A DNA stretch of 64,000 bases. Source: Candidatus Kapaibacterium sp. (GTDB lineage: Bacteria > Bacteroidota > Ignavibacteria > Kapaibacteriales > UBA7675). Numbering within the stretch: the first letter of the stretch is position 1; every line of letters begins with the position of its first letter. The position numbers and the translations under genes are program-made. Below the pieces are notes generated by a model. The model worked only from the letters and a program-made list of their open reading frames with translations, was not told where the DNA came from and ran no database searches. This document shows positions 34,591 through 43,090 of this stretch, one piece after another. The DNA is taken from NCBI GenBank assembly GCA_028284775.1, contig JANQRB010000006.1, positions 20,533 through 84,532 of the forward strand, written 5' to 3'.

Positions 34591-35624
34591 TTTTCAGCCA
34601 GCAAATCGACATTAATGATGGGACCATCGGACGGGGCAACAGGCCGTATATCATTGCGGAGATGGCCTGCGCTCACAATGGCGATGTTGAATCGGCGCGG
34701 CGGCTCATCGATCTGGCCGCCGAAGCCGGGGCGGATGCGGTCCAGCTTCAATTTTTTAACACGGAGCATTCGGTTGTTCCGGCCCACGATGTATTCAAGA
34801 TCTCCCAGGAAATTGAATTCTCCGCCGCGCAGTGGCGGTCATTGACCGAGTATGCCCGCTCTTTGAAGATTGACGTCTTTGCCTGTCCCTATGACACCCG
34901 GAGCGCCGAGCTCGCCATCGAGTTGGGGGTCGACGGCATTAAATTAAACTCGGCCGATCTGTCTAATCCCGATATGCTGCAAACGGTCGCGGCTTCGGCC
35001 ATACCTTTTACCTTGGGAACAGGCGCCTCGACCCTGAATGAGATCAGCGCCGCCCTGCGCATTATTCACGAACATGGCGGACGCAATGTAGTACTGATGC
35101 ATGGGGTGCAGAATTTTCCAACCAGCATCGAAGATCTGAATATTGCTCGAATCGAATTGTTGAAAGACGTATTCAACATGCCGGTCGGTTACCACGATCA
35201 TACCGACGCTGATGATCCTTTTTGTGAAGTTGTCGATCTGATAGCCATCGGCTTTGGCGCTAATATTATCGAGAAGCACATCGTACTTGACAGGTCACGC
35301 AAAGGACTCGATTATCAGGCGGCGCTGGAACAGGATGAATTTCGCAGCTTTGTCGCGCGAATTCATAAAGCATGGATTGCCGTCGGTTCGAAGGAAATTC
35401 GTCCCTTTTCCGCGAGCGACATAAAATACCGCACGTTTCAGAAGAAGAGCGTCGTGGCGGCTGCCGACCTGGAAGCAGGCGCGCTACTACGGCGGGCCGA
35501 CATTCTCTTTATCAGAAATGTCGAGAATGGCGTCGCTCCCATTGACTTCCCGGAGCTTGAAGGCAAACGTCTCCGCCGCTCCGTGGCCAGGTATGACAAT
35601 ATTCGTTTTGAGGATGTGGAGTAG
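34587..35624 (+). CDS. NeuB-family synthase, divergent copy
   Basis: A 345-residue PEP-dependent nonulosonate-synthase-like protein: TIM barrel (about 15-265) and a C-terminal SAF/antifreeze-like domain (about 285-345). The IIAEMACAHNGD and YHDHT/IIEKH metal-binding regions are kept. The lysine in the usual VKFQT motif is replaced (AVQLQFF), and the usual C-x-S-x-YP motif reads HGVQNFPT. The active site is therefore not standard. It directly precedes a canonical NeuB copy and is coupled to the CMP-transferase. Confidence 0.85.
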   Translation: MIFSQQIDINDGTIGRGNRPYIIAEMACAHNGDVESARRLIDLAAEAGADAVQLQFFNTEHSVVPAHDVFKISQEIEFSAAQWRSLTEYARSLKIDVFACPYDTRSAELAIELGVDGIKLNSADLSNPDMLQTVAASAIPFTLGTGASTLNEISAALRIIHEHGGRNVVLMHGVQNFPTSIEDLNIARIELLKDVFNMPVGYHDHTDADDPFCEVVDLIAIGFGANIIEKHIVLDRSRKGLDYQAALEQDEFRSFVARIHKAWIAVGSKEIRPFSASDIKYRTFQKKSVVAAADLEAGALLRRADILFIRNVENGVAPIDFPELEGKRLRRSVARYDNIRFEDVE

Positions 35625-35635
35625 GAGCAATCGCT

Positions 35636-36727
35636 ATGGATAAACATTCGTCGACCGAACAGCAGCGTCCGAATCAAGCCGCTGAAGTCCAGATCGCAGG
35701 TCGGAAGATCGGCAGCGCTCATCCCGCTTATATCATCGCCGAAGCCGGCGTTAACCACAACGGCAACTTCGACATGGCGCTCAAACTGGTGGAAGAGGCG
35801 CATAAGGCCGGGGCGGACTGCGTGAAGTTTCAGACTTTTAACACCGAGTCTTGCGAAAGCAAATATACGCTGAAGCCCGGCTATTTTGGCGGACGCGATC
35901 GCAATGCCGACAAGATCGATTTCCTGAAGGCGCTCGAATTCGACAAAGAGCAATTCCGGGACTTAAAACAATATTGCGACGAACTGGGCATTACTTTTAT
36001 GTCAATGGCCGCCGACTATCCTTCGCTGGAGCTACTGGTGGACATCGGCTGTCCGGCGATTAAGGTCGGCTCCTCCGACACGTTGAACTTTCCGCTCTTC
36101 AAGGCCATCGGCAGCAGCGGCTTACCCGTTGTCTACTCGACCGGAATTTCAACGCTCGATGACGTGACAAGCGGCATCGCTTACCTGCGGGACAGCGGCG
36201 TACGGGATATCTGCGTCCTGCAGTGCACGTCCCAGTATCCCGCCCCGGTGGAAGATATCAATCTGGCCGTCATGGACGTCTATCGGCGCGAATTTCAATT
36301 GCCGGCCGGGCTTTCGGATCACTCGGAGGGCCTGCATATACCAATTGCGGCGGTCGCCCGCGGCGCATCCGTTATCGAAAAGCACATGACCCTCAGTCGT
36401 ATGCTTCCGGGCGTCGATCACATCGCTTCGATTGAGCCGGCTGAACTGCGGCAAATGATTGCCTGGATACGCGATGTGGAGTCGGCAATTGGCGATGGCG
36501 CCAAGGCGATCAGAAGCAGTGAAAAAGAACACCTGCAATCGATGCGCAAGAGCCTCTTCAGCCTGCGGAACATTCGGGCGGGAGAGGTTTTAACACTGCA
36601 AAATGTCGGCGCGAAACGTCCCGGCGGAGGTATTATGCCGACGGAAATCGACAGGCTGCTGGGCCGCAAGGCTGCCGTGGATATCGACAATGACGAATTC
36701 ATTACATGGGAAATGACCGGCGAATGA
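35636..36727 (+). CDS. NeuB-family nonulosonate synthase, canonical copy
   Basis: A 363-residue enzyme that condenses PEP with an amino sugar to a nine-carbon (or related) sugar acid. Canonical motifs: IIAEAGVNHNGN, DCVKFQTFNTE, KVGSSDTLNFPL, LQCTSQYPAP, GLSDHSEG and SVIEKHMTL, then a SAF domain with KRPGGGIMP. It starts 11 bases after the divergent copy and overlaps the next gene by an ATGA. Product class is unclear because no epimerase or dehydratase is encoded nearby. Confidence 0.9.
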   Translation: MDKHSSTEQQRPNQAAEVQIAGRKIGSAHPAYIIAEAGVNHNGNFDMALKLVEEAHKAGADCVKFQTFNTESCESKYTLKPGYFGGRDRNADKIDFLKALEFDKEQFRDLKQYCDELGITFMSMAADYPSLELLVDIGCPAIKVGSSDTLNFPLFKAIGSSGLPVVYSTGISTLDDVTSGIAYLRDSGVRDICVLQCTSQYPAPVEDINLAVMDVYRREFQLPAGLSDHSEGLHIPIAAVARGASVIEKHMTLSRMLPGVDHIASIEPAELRQMIAWIRDVESAIGDGAKAIRSSEKEHLQSMRKSLFSLRNIRAGEVLTLQNVGAKRPGGGIMPTEIDRLLGRKAAVDIDNDEFITWEMTGE

Positions 36728-37791
36728 CTTTTGAGGTATTTGATAGTGGGCAGGTTCACAAGTGGCGGGAGTGTTTGGGGCAGATCCCCACGCGCTGCAG
36801 GGATGTATTTTACCGGCCTGAGTATCTCATCAGCTTTGCCCATTACGAGCAGGCCGAAGCTCTTTGTTTCTGCATGCGAAATAACGACTACCTCATTCTG
36901 TATCCGGTCTTAAAAAAAGAAATTGTCAACTTCGACGTAGGGGACCGGTATTTCGACATTTCCTCGGCTTATGGCTACGGCGGCGCGATCGCCAATTTCG
37001 ATACGGTGCCCGAAGAGTTGCGGCAGTCATTTAACAAGGCGGTGGACGACTGGTGCCGATCGAATAATGTCATTGCCGAGTTTATTCGCGAAAATCCGGT
37101 ATTGCGCACACAGGAGCATTATCTGCGGGATGCGCGCTATTTCAGAGTACGCTACAATGTCTACGTCGATCCCGAAGATGAACCGCAGTTAAAGAGCGCC
37201 AATGTCCGCCGCAATCTCCGGAAAGCTGCCAGGACTGGTTTGTATGCGGAAGTAGACGAGTCGCTGCAATCGCTTCAGCGCTTCATCGATTTGTACGCCA
37301 TGACTGCCCGCCGCCTGCAAATGGCAGCTTACTATCGCTTTGACGAAGAGTATTTTCAGCGTGTGCAGGCGACGCTGGGCGATGCTGCCTGTCTTATTAA
37401 CGTGTGTAAAGACAATGTCATCATTGCATCGACCTTGTTTTTCCACACTGCTGACTATACGACTTATTTTCTGGGCGCATCGGATTTTGCCTATTCCGAT
37501 CTGCGACCGAATGATTTGTTGTTTACGACAATGATCGAATCGACCGGGGCCAGGGGGGCGCGTCTCCTCTGTCTTGGCGGTGGAACAAGTGACGATGAAA
37601 ACGATAGCTTGTTCAGATTCAAACGCAAATTCGCCAGTGAAATCCGCGAGGTGTATGCCGGTGCGCGCACTTTGAATGAGGCGGTATACACAGAAATCGT
37701 GCGCCAGTGGTCCGCGAGAAATCCGGAGCTTGCCAAACAATATCCCTCGTTCTTCCTCAAGTATCGTCTTGAAGCGGAGGGCGCGGCGTAG
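36724..37791 (+). CDS. FemAB/GNAT-type acyltransferase
   Basis: A 355-residue protein with the double-GNAT layout of the FemAB/BioF2-like family: an N-terminal part with FRP-EYLISFAHYE-like helix and a C-terminal half (VRRNLRKAARTGLYAEV, YSDLRPNDLLFTTMIE, LCLGGGTSDDENDSLFRFK) typical of these proteins. FemAB enzymes transfer aminoacyl or acyl groups; here it likely modifies a sugar amino group. The ATG overlaps the NeuB stop, chosen over the upstream start. Confidence 0.75.
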   Translation: MTFEVFDSGQVHKWRECLGQIPTRCRDVFYRPEYLISFAHYEQAEALCFCMRNNDYLILYPVLKKEIVNFDVGDRYFDISSAYGYGGAIANFDTVPEELRQSFNKAVDDWCRSNNVIAEFIRENPVLRTQEHYLRDARYFRVRYNVYVDPEDEPQLKSANVRRNLRKAARTGLYAEVDESLQSLQRFIDLYAMTARRLQMAAYYRFDEEYFQRVQATLGDAACLINVCKDNVIIASTLFFHTADYTTYFLGASDFAYSDLRPNDLLFTTMIESTGARGARLLCLGGGTSDDENDSLFRFKRKFASEIREVYAGARTLNEAVYTEIVRQWSARNPELAKQYPSFFLKYRLEAEGAA

Positions 37792-37801
37792 CGGCACAGC
37801 T

Positions 37802-38497
37802 ATGTATAATTTTCTGCCGAAGTCATATCGCCAGAGAATCAGGAAGTCGCTTGCGGACAGGGGACTCTTCAAGACGATACTCCTAGTGTACTATGAACGT
37901 TGGATCGAATATCGCTATCGGATAAGTGCCGGCGGAATCGTGAACCTTGACTCCCTCGATATCGACAGCGCGAATGTCGCCAAGGGCGTGCGCTACGAAG
38001 GTGTTAATTATTACATCTTTAATGAGATAATGCAACGCGGCGGCATAGACTTCGCCAACAGCACATTCCTGGATTTCGGCTGTGGCAAGGGACAGGCAAT
38101 GGTGTTTGCGTCGGATCGGCCATTTCGCAAGTTATTGGGCGTGGAGTTTTCCGCGAGGCTGTGCGGAGAGTGCCGGAGCAATCTCGAATCACATTTCCGG
38201 CTGTTTAAGAAACTTACACCGTATGAAGTATATTGTTGTGACGCCGCTTCCTACGCTATTCCGGACGAGGTCAACGTGTTTTTTTTCTTCAATCCCTTTG
38301 ATGCTGAAGTATTGAAGAAGGTACTCGAAAATATCGATGAGTCCTTAAGGCGTTTCCCCCGCAGCATTACCGCGCTGTATGTGAATGCGATCCATCGTCA
38401 TGTATTTGTTGAAAGCGGCTACCGGCAGTTATCATCCTTCCACGACAATAAACTTGATTTATATGTTGACGGAGGAGCCTATGTATTTGCGAAGTAG
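37802..38497 (+). CDS. SAM-dependent methyltransferase
   Basis: A 231-residue class I methyltransferase with the motif FLDFGCGKGQAMVFAS (near 85) and VNVFFFFNPFDAE (near 160), typical of proteins annotated only as class I SAM methyltransferases. N-terminal 60 residues are basic and may contact membrane or substrate. Starts 11 bases after the FemAB gene. Target unknown; a sugar hydroxyl is likely from context. Confidence 0.75.
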   Translation: MYNFLPKSYRQRIRKSLADRGLFKTILLVYYERWIEYRYRISAGGIVNLDSLDIDSANVAKGVRYEGVNYYIFNEIMQRGGIDFANSTFLDFGCGKGQAMVFASDRPFRKLLGVEFSARLCGECRSNLESHFRLFKKLTPYEVYCCDAASYAIPDEVNVFFFFNPFDAEVLKKVLENIDESLRRFPRSITALYVNAIHRHVFVESGYRQLSSFHDNKLDLYVDGGAYVFAK

Positions 38498-38506
38498 GGT
38501 GCGTCT

Positions 38507-39175
38507 ATGACGAATATCAGACTGGGATTTTTTGTCGGCAAAGGGGGCGGCGACTATTTCGCGCTGGAGAAGGCCAGAGCCAGTGGCCTGATTGACTACG
38601 ACCTTTCTTATGTCTGTACATCTTCAAAATTGTCGCGCGTGGTCGAATCCCTGAAGTCGGAAGGCCGCCAAGAGTTTTATGTCGCGGAGAGTATGAAGAA
38701 CAGACGCGAAGAGTTTTTTCGCGAATCGCTTGCACGGCTGCAGGCTCACAATACCGATTGGATATTCACGAGCGGCTTTTTATTTCTCTTGCCGGATTTC
38801 CTTGTCGAACAGTTCAGGAATCGCATTATAAACTCGCATCAGTCCTTGCTGCCGGCCTACCAGGGCATTCATACCAAGGAGGATATGGCATCGACGGGCG
38901 ATAAGTTCCTGGGTGCGACCATACATTTTGTCGACACGACAATGGATATGGGCCCCAAGTTGTTTCAGGCGGTATTTCCGAATTATGGAATGGCGGATTT
39001 CAGTCGTGTGCTGCGGCATTATCGTTTTGTGCAGGATGCGCTCATTGTGCAGCAGGTACGCAACCTGGCCCGTAATCAGGTAGGGCAGGGTATGACGGTG
39101 TTCAATGAGACGATGATTATTCCGGCCGTTGATGAGGATATCCTTAACTATTTTTATGCCGAGCATTATGGATAA
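38507..39175 (+). CDS. Formyltransferase-fold protein, probable sugar N-formyltransferase
   Basis: A 222-residue protein of the methionyl-tRNA/GAR formyltransferase fold. The catalytic triad Asn-His-Asp is visible: NSHQSLLPAYQG (near 107) and HFVDTTMDMGP (near 143). It lacks the C-terminal domain of tRNA formyltransferases, as in sugar N-formyltransferases that use 10-formyl-tetrahydrofolate. Together with the aminotransferase two genes on, it suggests a formamido sugar. It overlaps the next gene by eight bases. Confidence 0.82.
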   Translation: MTNIRLGFFVGKGGGDYFALEKARASGLIDYDLSYVCTSSKLSRVVESLKSEGRQEFYVAESMKNRREEFFRESLARLQAHNTDWIFTSGFLFLLPDFLVEQFRNRIINSHQSLLPAYQGIHTKEDMASTGDKFLGATIHFVDTTMDMGPKLFQAVFPNYGMADFSRVLRHYRFVQDALIVQQVRNLARNQVGQGMTVFNETMIIPAVDEDILNYFYAEHYG

Positions 39176-40031
39176 TGTTTACGTCAGCACGGGCGCATTT
39201 CAATCCAGGCAGCTAGCAGCTATTCTGGCGCTGGCTCGCGATGCAGGATTGCACAATATTGAATTGAGCTCGGGTATAAACTATAGCGACGATATCGAAT
39301 CACTCGTGATGGCAAATCGCGGGCATTTCCGCTTTTTACTGCACAATTATTTTCCGCCCCCCGCTGAGCCCTTCGTGTTGAACCTCGGCTCCGGCGATCC
39401 GGCGGTCGTGGAACGCTGTTTCGAATTGTGCCGACGAGCCATTGATTGGAGTGCGGTCTGCGGCGCTGATTTCTACGCCGTTCACTGCGGCTTCAGCTTC
39501 GACGGCACGGGCCGCGCTCTTGGCAACAAGAGCGTACTGGATTTGCCGCGCATTGCAATGGACGTCGCCTTTGAAAATTTCTGTGTTAACATCAGTCGGC
39601 TTGCGGATTATGCCGAGCAGCAAGGCATTCGACTGGCCATTGAAAACAATGTCATCAATCACTATGCGCTCATTGACGGCCGGAACGAACTTTGTCTCGG
39701 TACGAATCAGCATGGCCTGGGCCGCATTTTCGACAGAGTAGGGCATGCCAACCTCGGCTTGTTGCTCGACCTTGCTCATGCCAAAGTGAATATCAGAACC
39801 GATGGGATGGATATCGACAAATTGCTGCAGCAAATCGGCGACAAAATTATCGCTGTCCATATCAGTGACAATGACGGGCTCAATGATAACAATGAGCGCT
39901 TAAGCGCCGACAGCGATCTCGGGCCTTATGTGAGGCAATTGCAGCATCTTCCCTTGGTGTTGGAAGTGTTTAATCTGGCGCCGGATGAAATAGTCTCGCA
40001 GCTTGGTGTAATTCAATCATATCTGAAATAA
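39168..40031 (+). CDS. Xylose-isomerase-like TIM-barrel protein
   Basis: A 287-residue protein of the AP endonuclease 2/sugar isomerase-epimerase superfamily: ELSSGINYSDD, AVHCGFSFD, LAIENNVIN with a probable metal ligand glutamate, LLLDLAHAKVN with an aspartate/histidine pair and AVHISDND. It may isomerise or epimerise a ketose intermediate of the sugar acid. The start at 39168 was chosen because it fits the overlap with the formyltransferase stop. It abuts the aminotransferase with a one-base overlap (TAATG). Confidence 0.8.
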   Translation: MDNVYVSTGAFQSRQLAAILALARDAGLHNIELSSGINYSDDIESLVMANRGHFRFLLHNYFPPPAEPFVLNLGSGDPAVVERCFELCRRAIDWSAVCGADFYAVHCGFSFDGTGRALGNKSVLDLPRIAMDVAFENFCVNISRLADYAEQQGIRLAIENNVINHYALIDGRNELCLGTNQHGLGRIFDRVGHANLGLLLDLAHAKVNIRTDGMDIDKLLQQIGDKIIAVHISDNDGLNDNNERLSADSDLGPYVRQLQHLPLVLEVFNLAPDEIVSQLGVIQSYLK

Positions 40032-41443
40032 TGAGAGCAACCGTGCAAAACTCCATCTGCAAACGCGACACGAGCCTGCGCGCTCTGTTAGAGGCGATTA
40101 ACGAGCGGCCCGCTGGTATTGCATTTATCGTGGATGATGCCAATAAACTCTGCGGCGTAATGACGGACGGCGACTTGCGCCGCCTGCTGCTCGACGGCCG
40201 CGACCTGGGCGACAGTCTGCGTGACGTTCGGCTTGGCGACTACGTGTTTGCAAAGCTGGGCGAGGACATCGAGCATATCCTGTCGAAGTTAAGCTCCAAA
40301 GTGCGGATCGTGCCTCTTGTCAATGATCGGGGGGAAGTCGTCGATTATTTCCGCTATGATCAGCGTCTGCATGTACCAGTGGCGATGCCCGACCTGGGCG
40401 GCAATGAGCTGCGTTATGTTACCGATGCGGTGCTTTCGACCTGGATCTCCAGCACCGGGAAATACATCGACCGCTTTGAGCAGGATTTTGCGGCCTTTTG
40501 TGAATGTCTGCACGGCGTCACCACTTCCAACGGTACGGTAGCGCTGCATCTGGCGCTGGCGGCGCTGGGTGTCGGCCCGGGTGATGAAGTGATTGTTCCC
40601 GACTTCACCTTTGCCGCCACGGCCAACGCCGTACTCCATGCCGGTGCGACGCCCGTCATCGTCGATGTCGAAGCCGAGAGCTGGTGTATCGATCCCGCCG
40701 CTGTCCGCGACGCGCTTTCCGAGCGCACCAAGGCTATCATCCCCGTGCATATCTATGGACAGCCTTGTGATATGGACGCCATTATGGATATCGCCGCCCG
40801 CAACAATTTGTATGTAATCGAAGATGCCGCCGAAGCGCACGGCGCGCGCTACAAAGGGCGGCGCGTCGGAACGATCGGCGATATCGGTTGCTTTTCCTTC
40901 TACGGCAACAAAGTAGTTACCACCGGCGAAGGCGGTATGTGCGTCACCAACTCCGATGAACACAACGCAAGCATGCGTCTGTTGCGCGACCATGGTATGA
41001 GTAAGGATAAACGCTACTGGCACGAGAAGATCGGTTTTAACTATCGCATGACGAATCTGCAGGCGGCCCTTGGCTGTGCCCAGATGGAACGCATCGATGA
41101 AATTCTTGCTTTTCGGCAGACCGTCGAAAACCGTTATCGCGAATTGCTTGAGCCTCTGGGCATCGTACATTTACAGCGCGGCGACCTGCCTGGACGTGAC
41201 AAAATCGTCTGGCTTGTCAGCGGCACTGTTGTCGACGGCCGGCGTGATGAATTGATGCGGGCGATGAAAGACAAAGGCATCGATGTCCGCCAGACTTTCT
41301 ATTCTCTCAGTGACATGGATGTCTATAAACAATATGCCTTCAGCAACAAAACCAGTAAAATGATTGCGGCAAGCGGTCTGTCATTCCCAACACACAAAGA
41401 TGTTGATTTTGACAAGCTGAGCGCTGTCCTGGCAAATCTTTAA
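40031..41443 (+). CDS. CBS domain-DegT/DnrJ aminotransferase fusion
   Basis: A 470-residue fusion. Residues about 1-115 form a CBS-type domain (GIAFIVDDANKLCGVMTDGDLRRLL). Residues about 120-470 are a PLP-dependent sugar aminotransferase of the DegT/DnrJ/EryC1/StrS family: TSNGTVALHLALAALGVGPG, VIEDAAEAHGARYKG, the PLP lysine in FSFYGNKVVTTGEGGM (near 294) and HEKIGFNYRMTNLQAALG. CBS domains usually bind adenosyl compounds, and I infer allosteric control or channelling. Same domain is fused to nucleotidyltransferases in legionaminate clusters (PtmE), which makes this different partner notable. Confidence 0.9.
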   Translation: MRATVQNSICKRDTSLRALLEAINERPAGIAFIVDDANKLCGVMTDGDLRRLLLDGRDLGDSLRDVRLGDYVFAKLGEDIEHILSKLSSKVRIVPLVNDRGEVVDYFRYDQRLHVPVAMPDLGGNELRYVTDAVLSTWISSTGKYIDRFEQDFAAFCECLHGVTTSNGTVALHLALAALGVGPGDEVIVPDFTFAATANAVLHAGATPVIVDVEAESWCIDPAAVRDALSERTKAIIPVHIYGQPCDMDAIMDIAARNNLYVIEDAAEAHGARYKGRRVGTIGDIGCFSFYGNKVVTTGEGGMCVTNSDEHNASMRLLRDHGMSKDKRYWHEKIGFNYRMTNLQAALGCAQMERIDEILAFRQTVENRYRELLEPLGIVHLQRGDLPGRDKIVWLVSGTVVDGRRDELMRAMKDKGIDVRQTFYSLSDMDVYKQYAFSNKTSKMIAASGLSFPTHKDVDFDKLSAVLANL

Positions 41444-41444
41444 C

Positions 41445-43013
41445 ATGAGCTCGCTTCACCGGGAAATTCTCCGCCGCGTCAATTTCATCGAGGACAACTT
41501 CGATGTTAACAGTCTGACCTATCGCAAGCTTGCCGTCTGGCCCTTGCTGCGTCTGGTGATAACCCGCCAGTTGTGGCAAGAGCAGGTTCCGCCGGGATCG
41601 TATTCCAGAGCGGTGGCCTGGTTCAAGAAAATGGAACGACGCTTTCCTGCATCCGGCTACATTGCGCCTCTTGTCAATCTGCCCTTTCGCCTTCGTGAGC
41701 TGCACAGGAAGCGCAACGCCGCGGCCGGCATTCGACGGGACGATCCCGCCGGCGAAGACGAGCGGACAGGCCAGGTGAATGCTCTCTTTCTGGCCAAGAA
41801 CAATCAGCGTCGCGAGGAGGTAGCGGGTGCATGGTACAACAGTTTTTTTAACAGTTTGCCGGCTGATGCTTCAGGGCTCGGCTCGGCTCTCATGCTCGAG
41901 TATTCCGATAATGCAAACTATCGGCTGCCACGCTACGGCCAATCGCTGATTATCGATCAGGCTATGGCGGAGTGTGCGTTCCGGCAGGCCCTGCGTTCGG
42001 TCGGCGCACTTGTAAGCGGTGCCTATATCCGGGAAGGGATCGTTAACTTCACCGCATTTCAACAATTCATTGGCAGGCATTCGCTGCCGCTGGTTCTTAC
42101 GCAGTTCGCCCTGATCGACAGGTTGGAGCGCATCCGCGCCTATCAGGCCTACTTCGCGCGCTTGTTGGAAAAGCACCGGCCGCTGCTCGTTTTCCTGACC
42201 TGTTTTTATGATGATCTGTCATTTGCGGCCATATTGGCCGCTAACGAGGCCGGTATCAAATCGGTTGAAATGCAGCACGGACAGCAGGGTGACTACCACC
42301 TGATGTATTCCAACTGGAGTTCAATGCCCGGGCCGGGCTATGAGCTGCTGCCCACTCACTTTTGGGTCTGGGGCGCTCAAAGTCAGCGGCGTATCGATGC
42401 CTGGGCGGCGCCGACCGCGAGGCATCGCACGATCCTTGGCGGAAATCCATGGCTGAGCATCTGGGCCGAAGACAAGGTTCCGACGGACCCAGCCGAGCAA
42501 GAAGCCCGCGAGGATTTGTTTAAGGGGCCAGGCAGCAATGTGTTGATCGCGCTGCAGCCTGTTGACGACCCACTGCCCGATTTTGTGCTGCGGGCGATGC
42601 GGGCAGCTCCTGCATCCTACCGCTGGTATGTGCGTCTGCATCCGCGAATGTTAAATCGGCGGCAGGAGATCCACGACCGCCTGAACGGAATTGACGCGCA
42701 ATTTGAAATGGAACAGTCAAGCACCATGCCCTTGTTCGCGCTCCTTAAACAAATGCAATTCTGTCTGACGAAGTGGTCTACTGTGGCCTATGAAGCGGAT
42801 GCGCTGGGCGTCGAGGCCGTCATAATCCACCCGACGGGTAAGGAGTTAATGCGCGAATATTGCGCGAGCGGCGCCTTCCTCTATGCCGATGACGAGGAAG
42901 AACTGCTGCGCTGCCTGGCATCGCGGGACCGTCCAAAGCCGAAATATGAACCCTACCTGCTGGCAGATCCGGAGCGTGTGCGTGCCAGCTTGCGCCATTT
43001 GATCGGTAGCTAG
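41445..43013 (+). CDS. Putative GT-B glycosyltransferase
   Basis: A 522-residue cytoplasmic protein whose C-terminal half resembles capsule-type GT-B transferases: KSVEMQHGQQGDYHLMY, LLPTHFWVWG, ILGGNPWL, YVRLHPRM and a late KWSTVAYEADALGVEAVI nucleotide-binding region. The N-terminal half is alpha/beta with long helices and no clear family. It starts one codon after the aminotransferase stop. The donor could be the CMP-activated sugar acid, given the QHG-type motif seen in sialyl- and CDP-glycerol-transferase relatives, but this is not shown. Confidence 0.6.
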   Translation: MSSLHREILRRVNFIEDNFDVNSLTYRKLAVWPLLRLVITRQLWQEQVPPGSYSRAVAWFKKMERRFPASGYIAPLVNLPFRLRELHRKRNAAAGIRRDDPAGEDERTGQVNALFLAKNNQRREEVAGAWYNSFFNSLPADASGLGSALMLEYSDNANYRLPRYGQSLIIDQAMAECAFRQALRSVGALVSGAYIREGIVNFTAFQQFIGRHSLPLVLTQFALIDRLERIRAYQAYFARLLEKHRPLLVFLTCFYDDLSFAAILAANEAGIKSVEMQHGQQGDYHLMYSNWSSMPGPGYELLPTHFWVWGAQSQRRIDAWAAPTARHRTILGGNPWLSIWAEDKVPTDPAEQEAREDLFKGPGSNVLIALQPVDDPLPDFVLRAMRAAPASYRWYVRLHPRMLNRRQEIHDRLNGIDAQFEMEQSSTMPLFALLKQMQFCLTKWSTVAYEADALGVEAVIIHPTGKELMREYCASGAFLYADDEEELLRCLASRDRPKPKYEPYLLADPERVRASLRHLIGS

Positions 43014-43040
43014 GAGCTGCCGGTCGCAATCGCCCAAATG

Positions 43041-43066
43041 ACAAAGGCCGGCGTTAACGCCTTTGT
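43041..43066. terminator. Bidirectional terminator-like hairpin
   Basis: ACAAAGGC (43041-43048) and GCCTTTGT (43059-43066) form an eight-base-pair stem with a ten-base loop between a plus-strand gene ending at 43013 and a minus-strand sulfotransferase ending at 43091. Confidence 0.5.
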
Positions 43067-43090
43067 CTGTCAACGCCTGGCGACTTTCAG

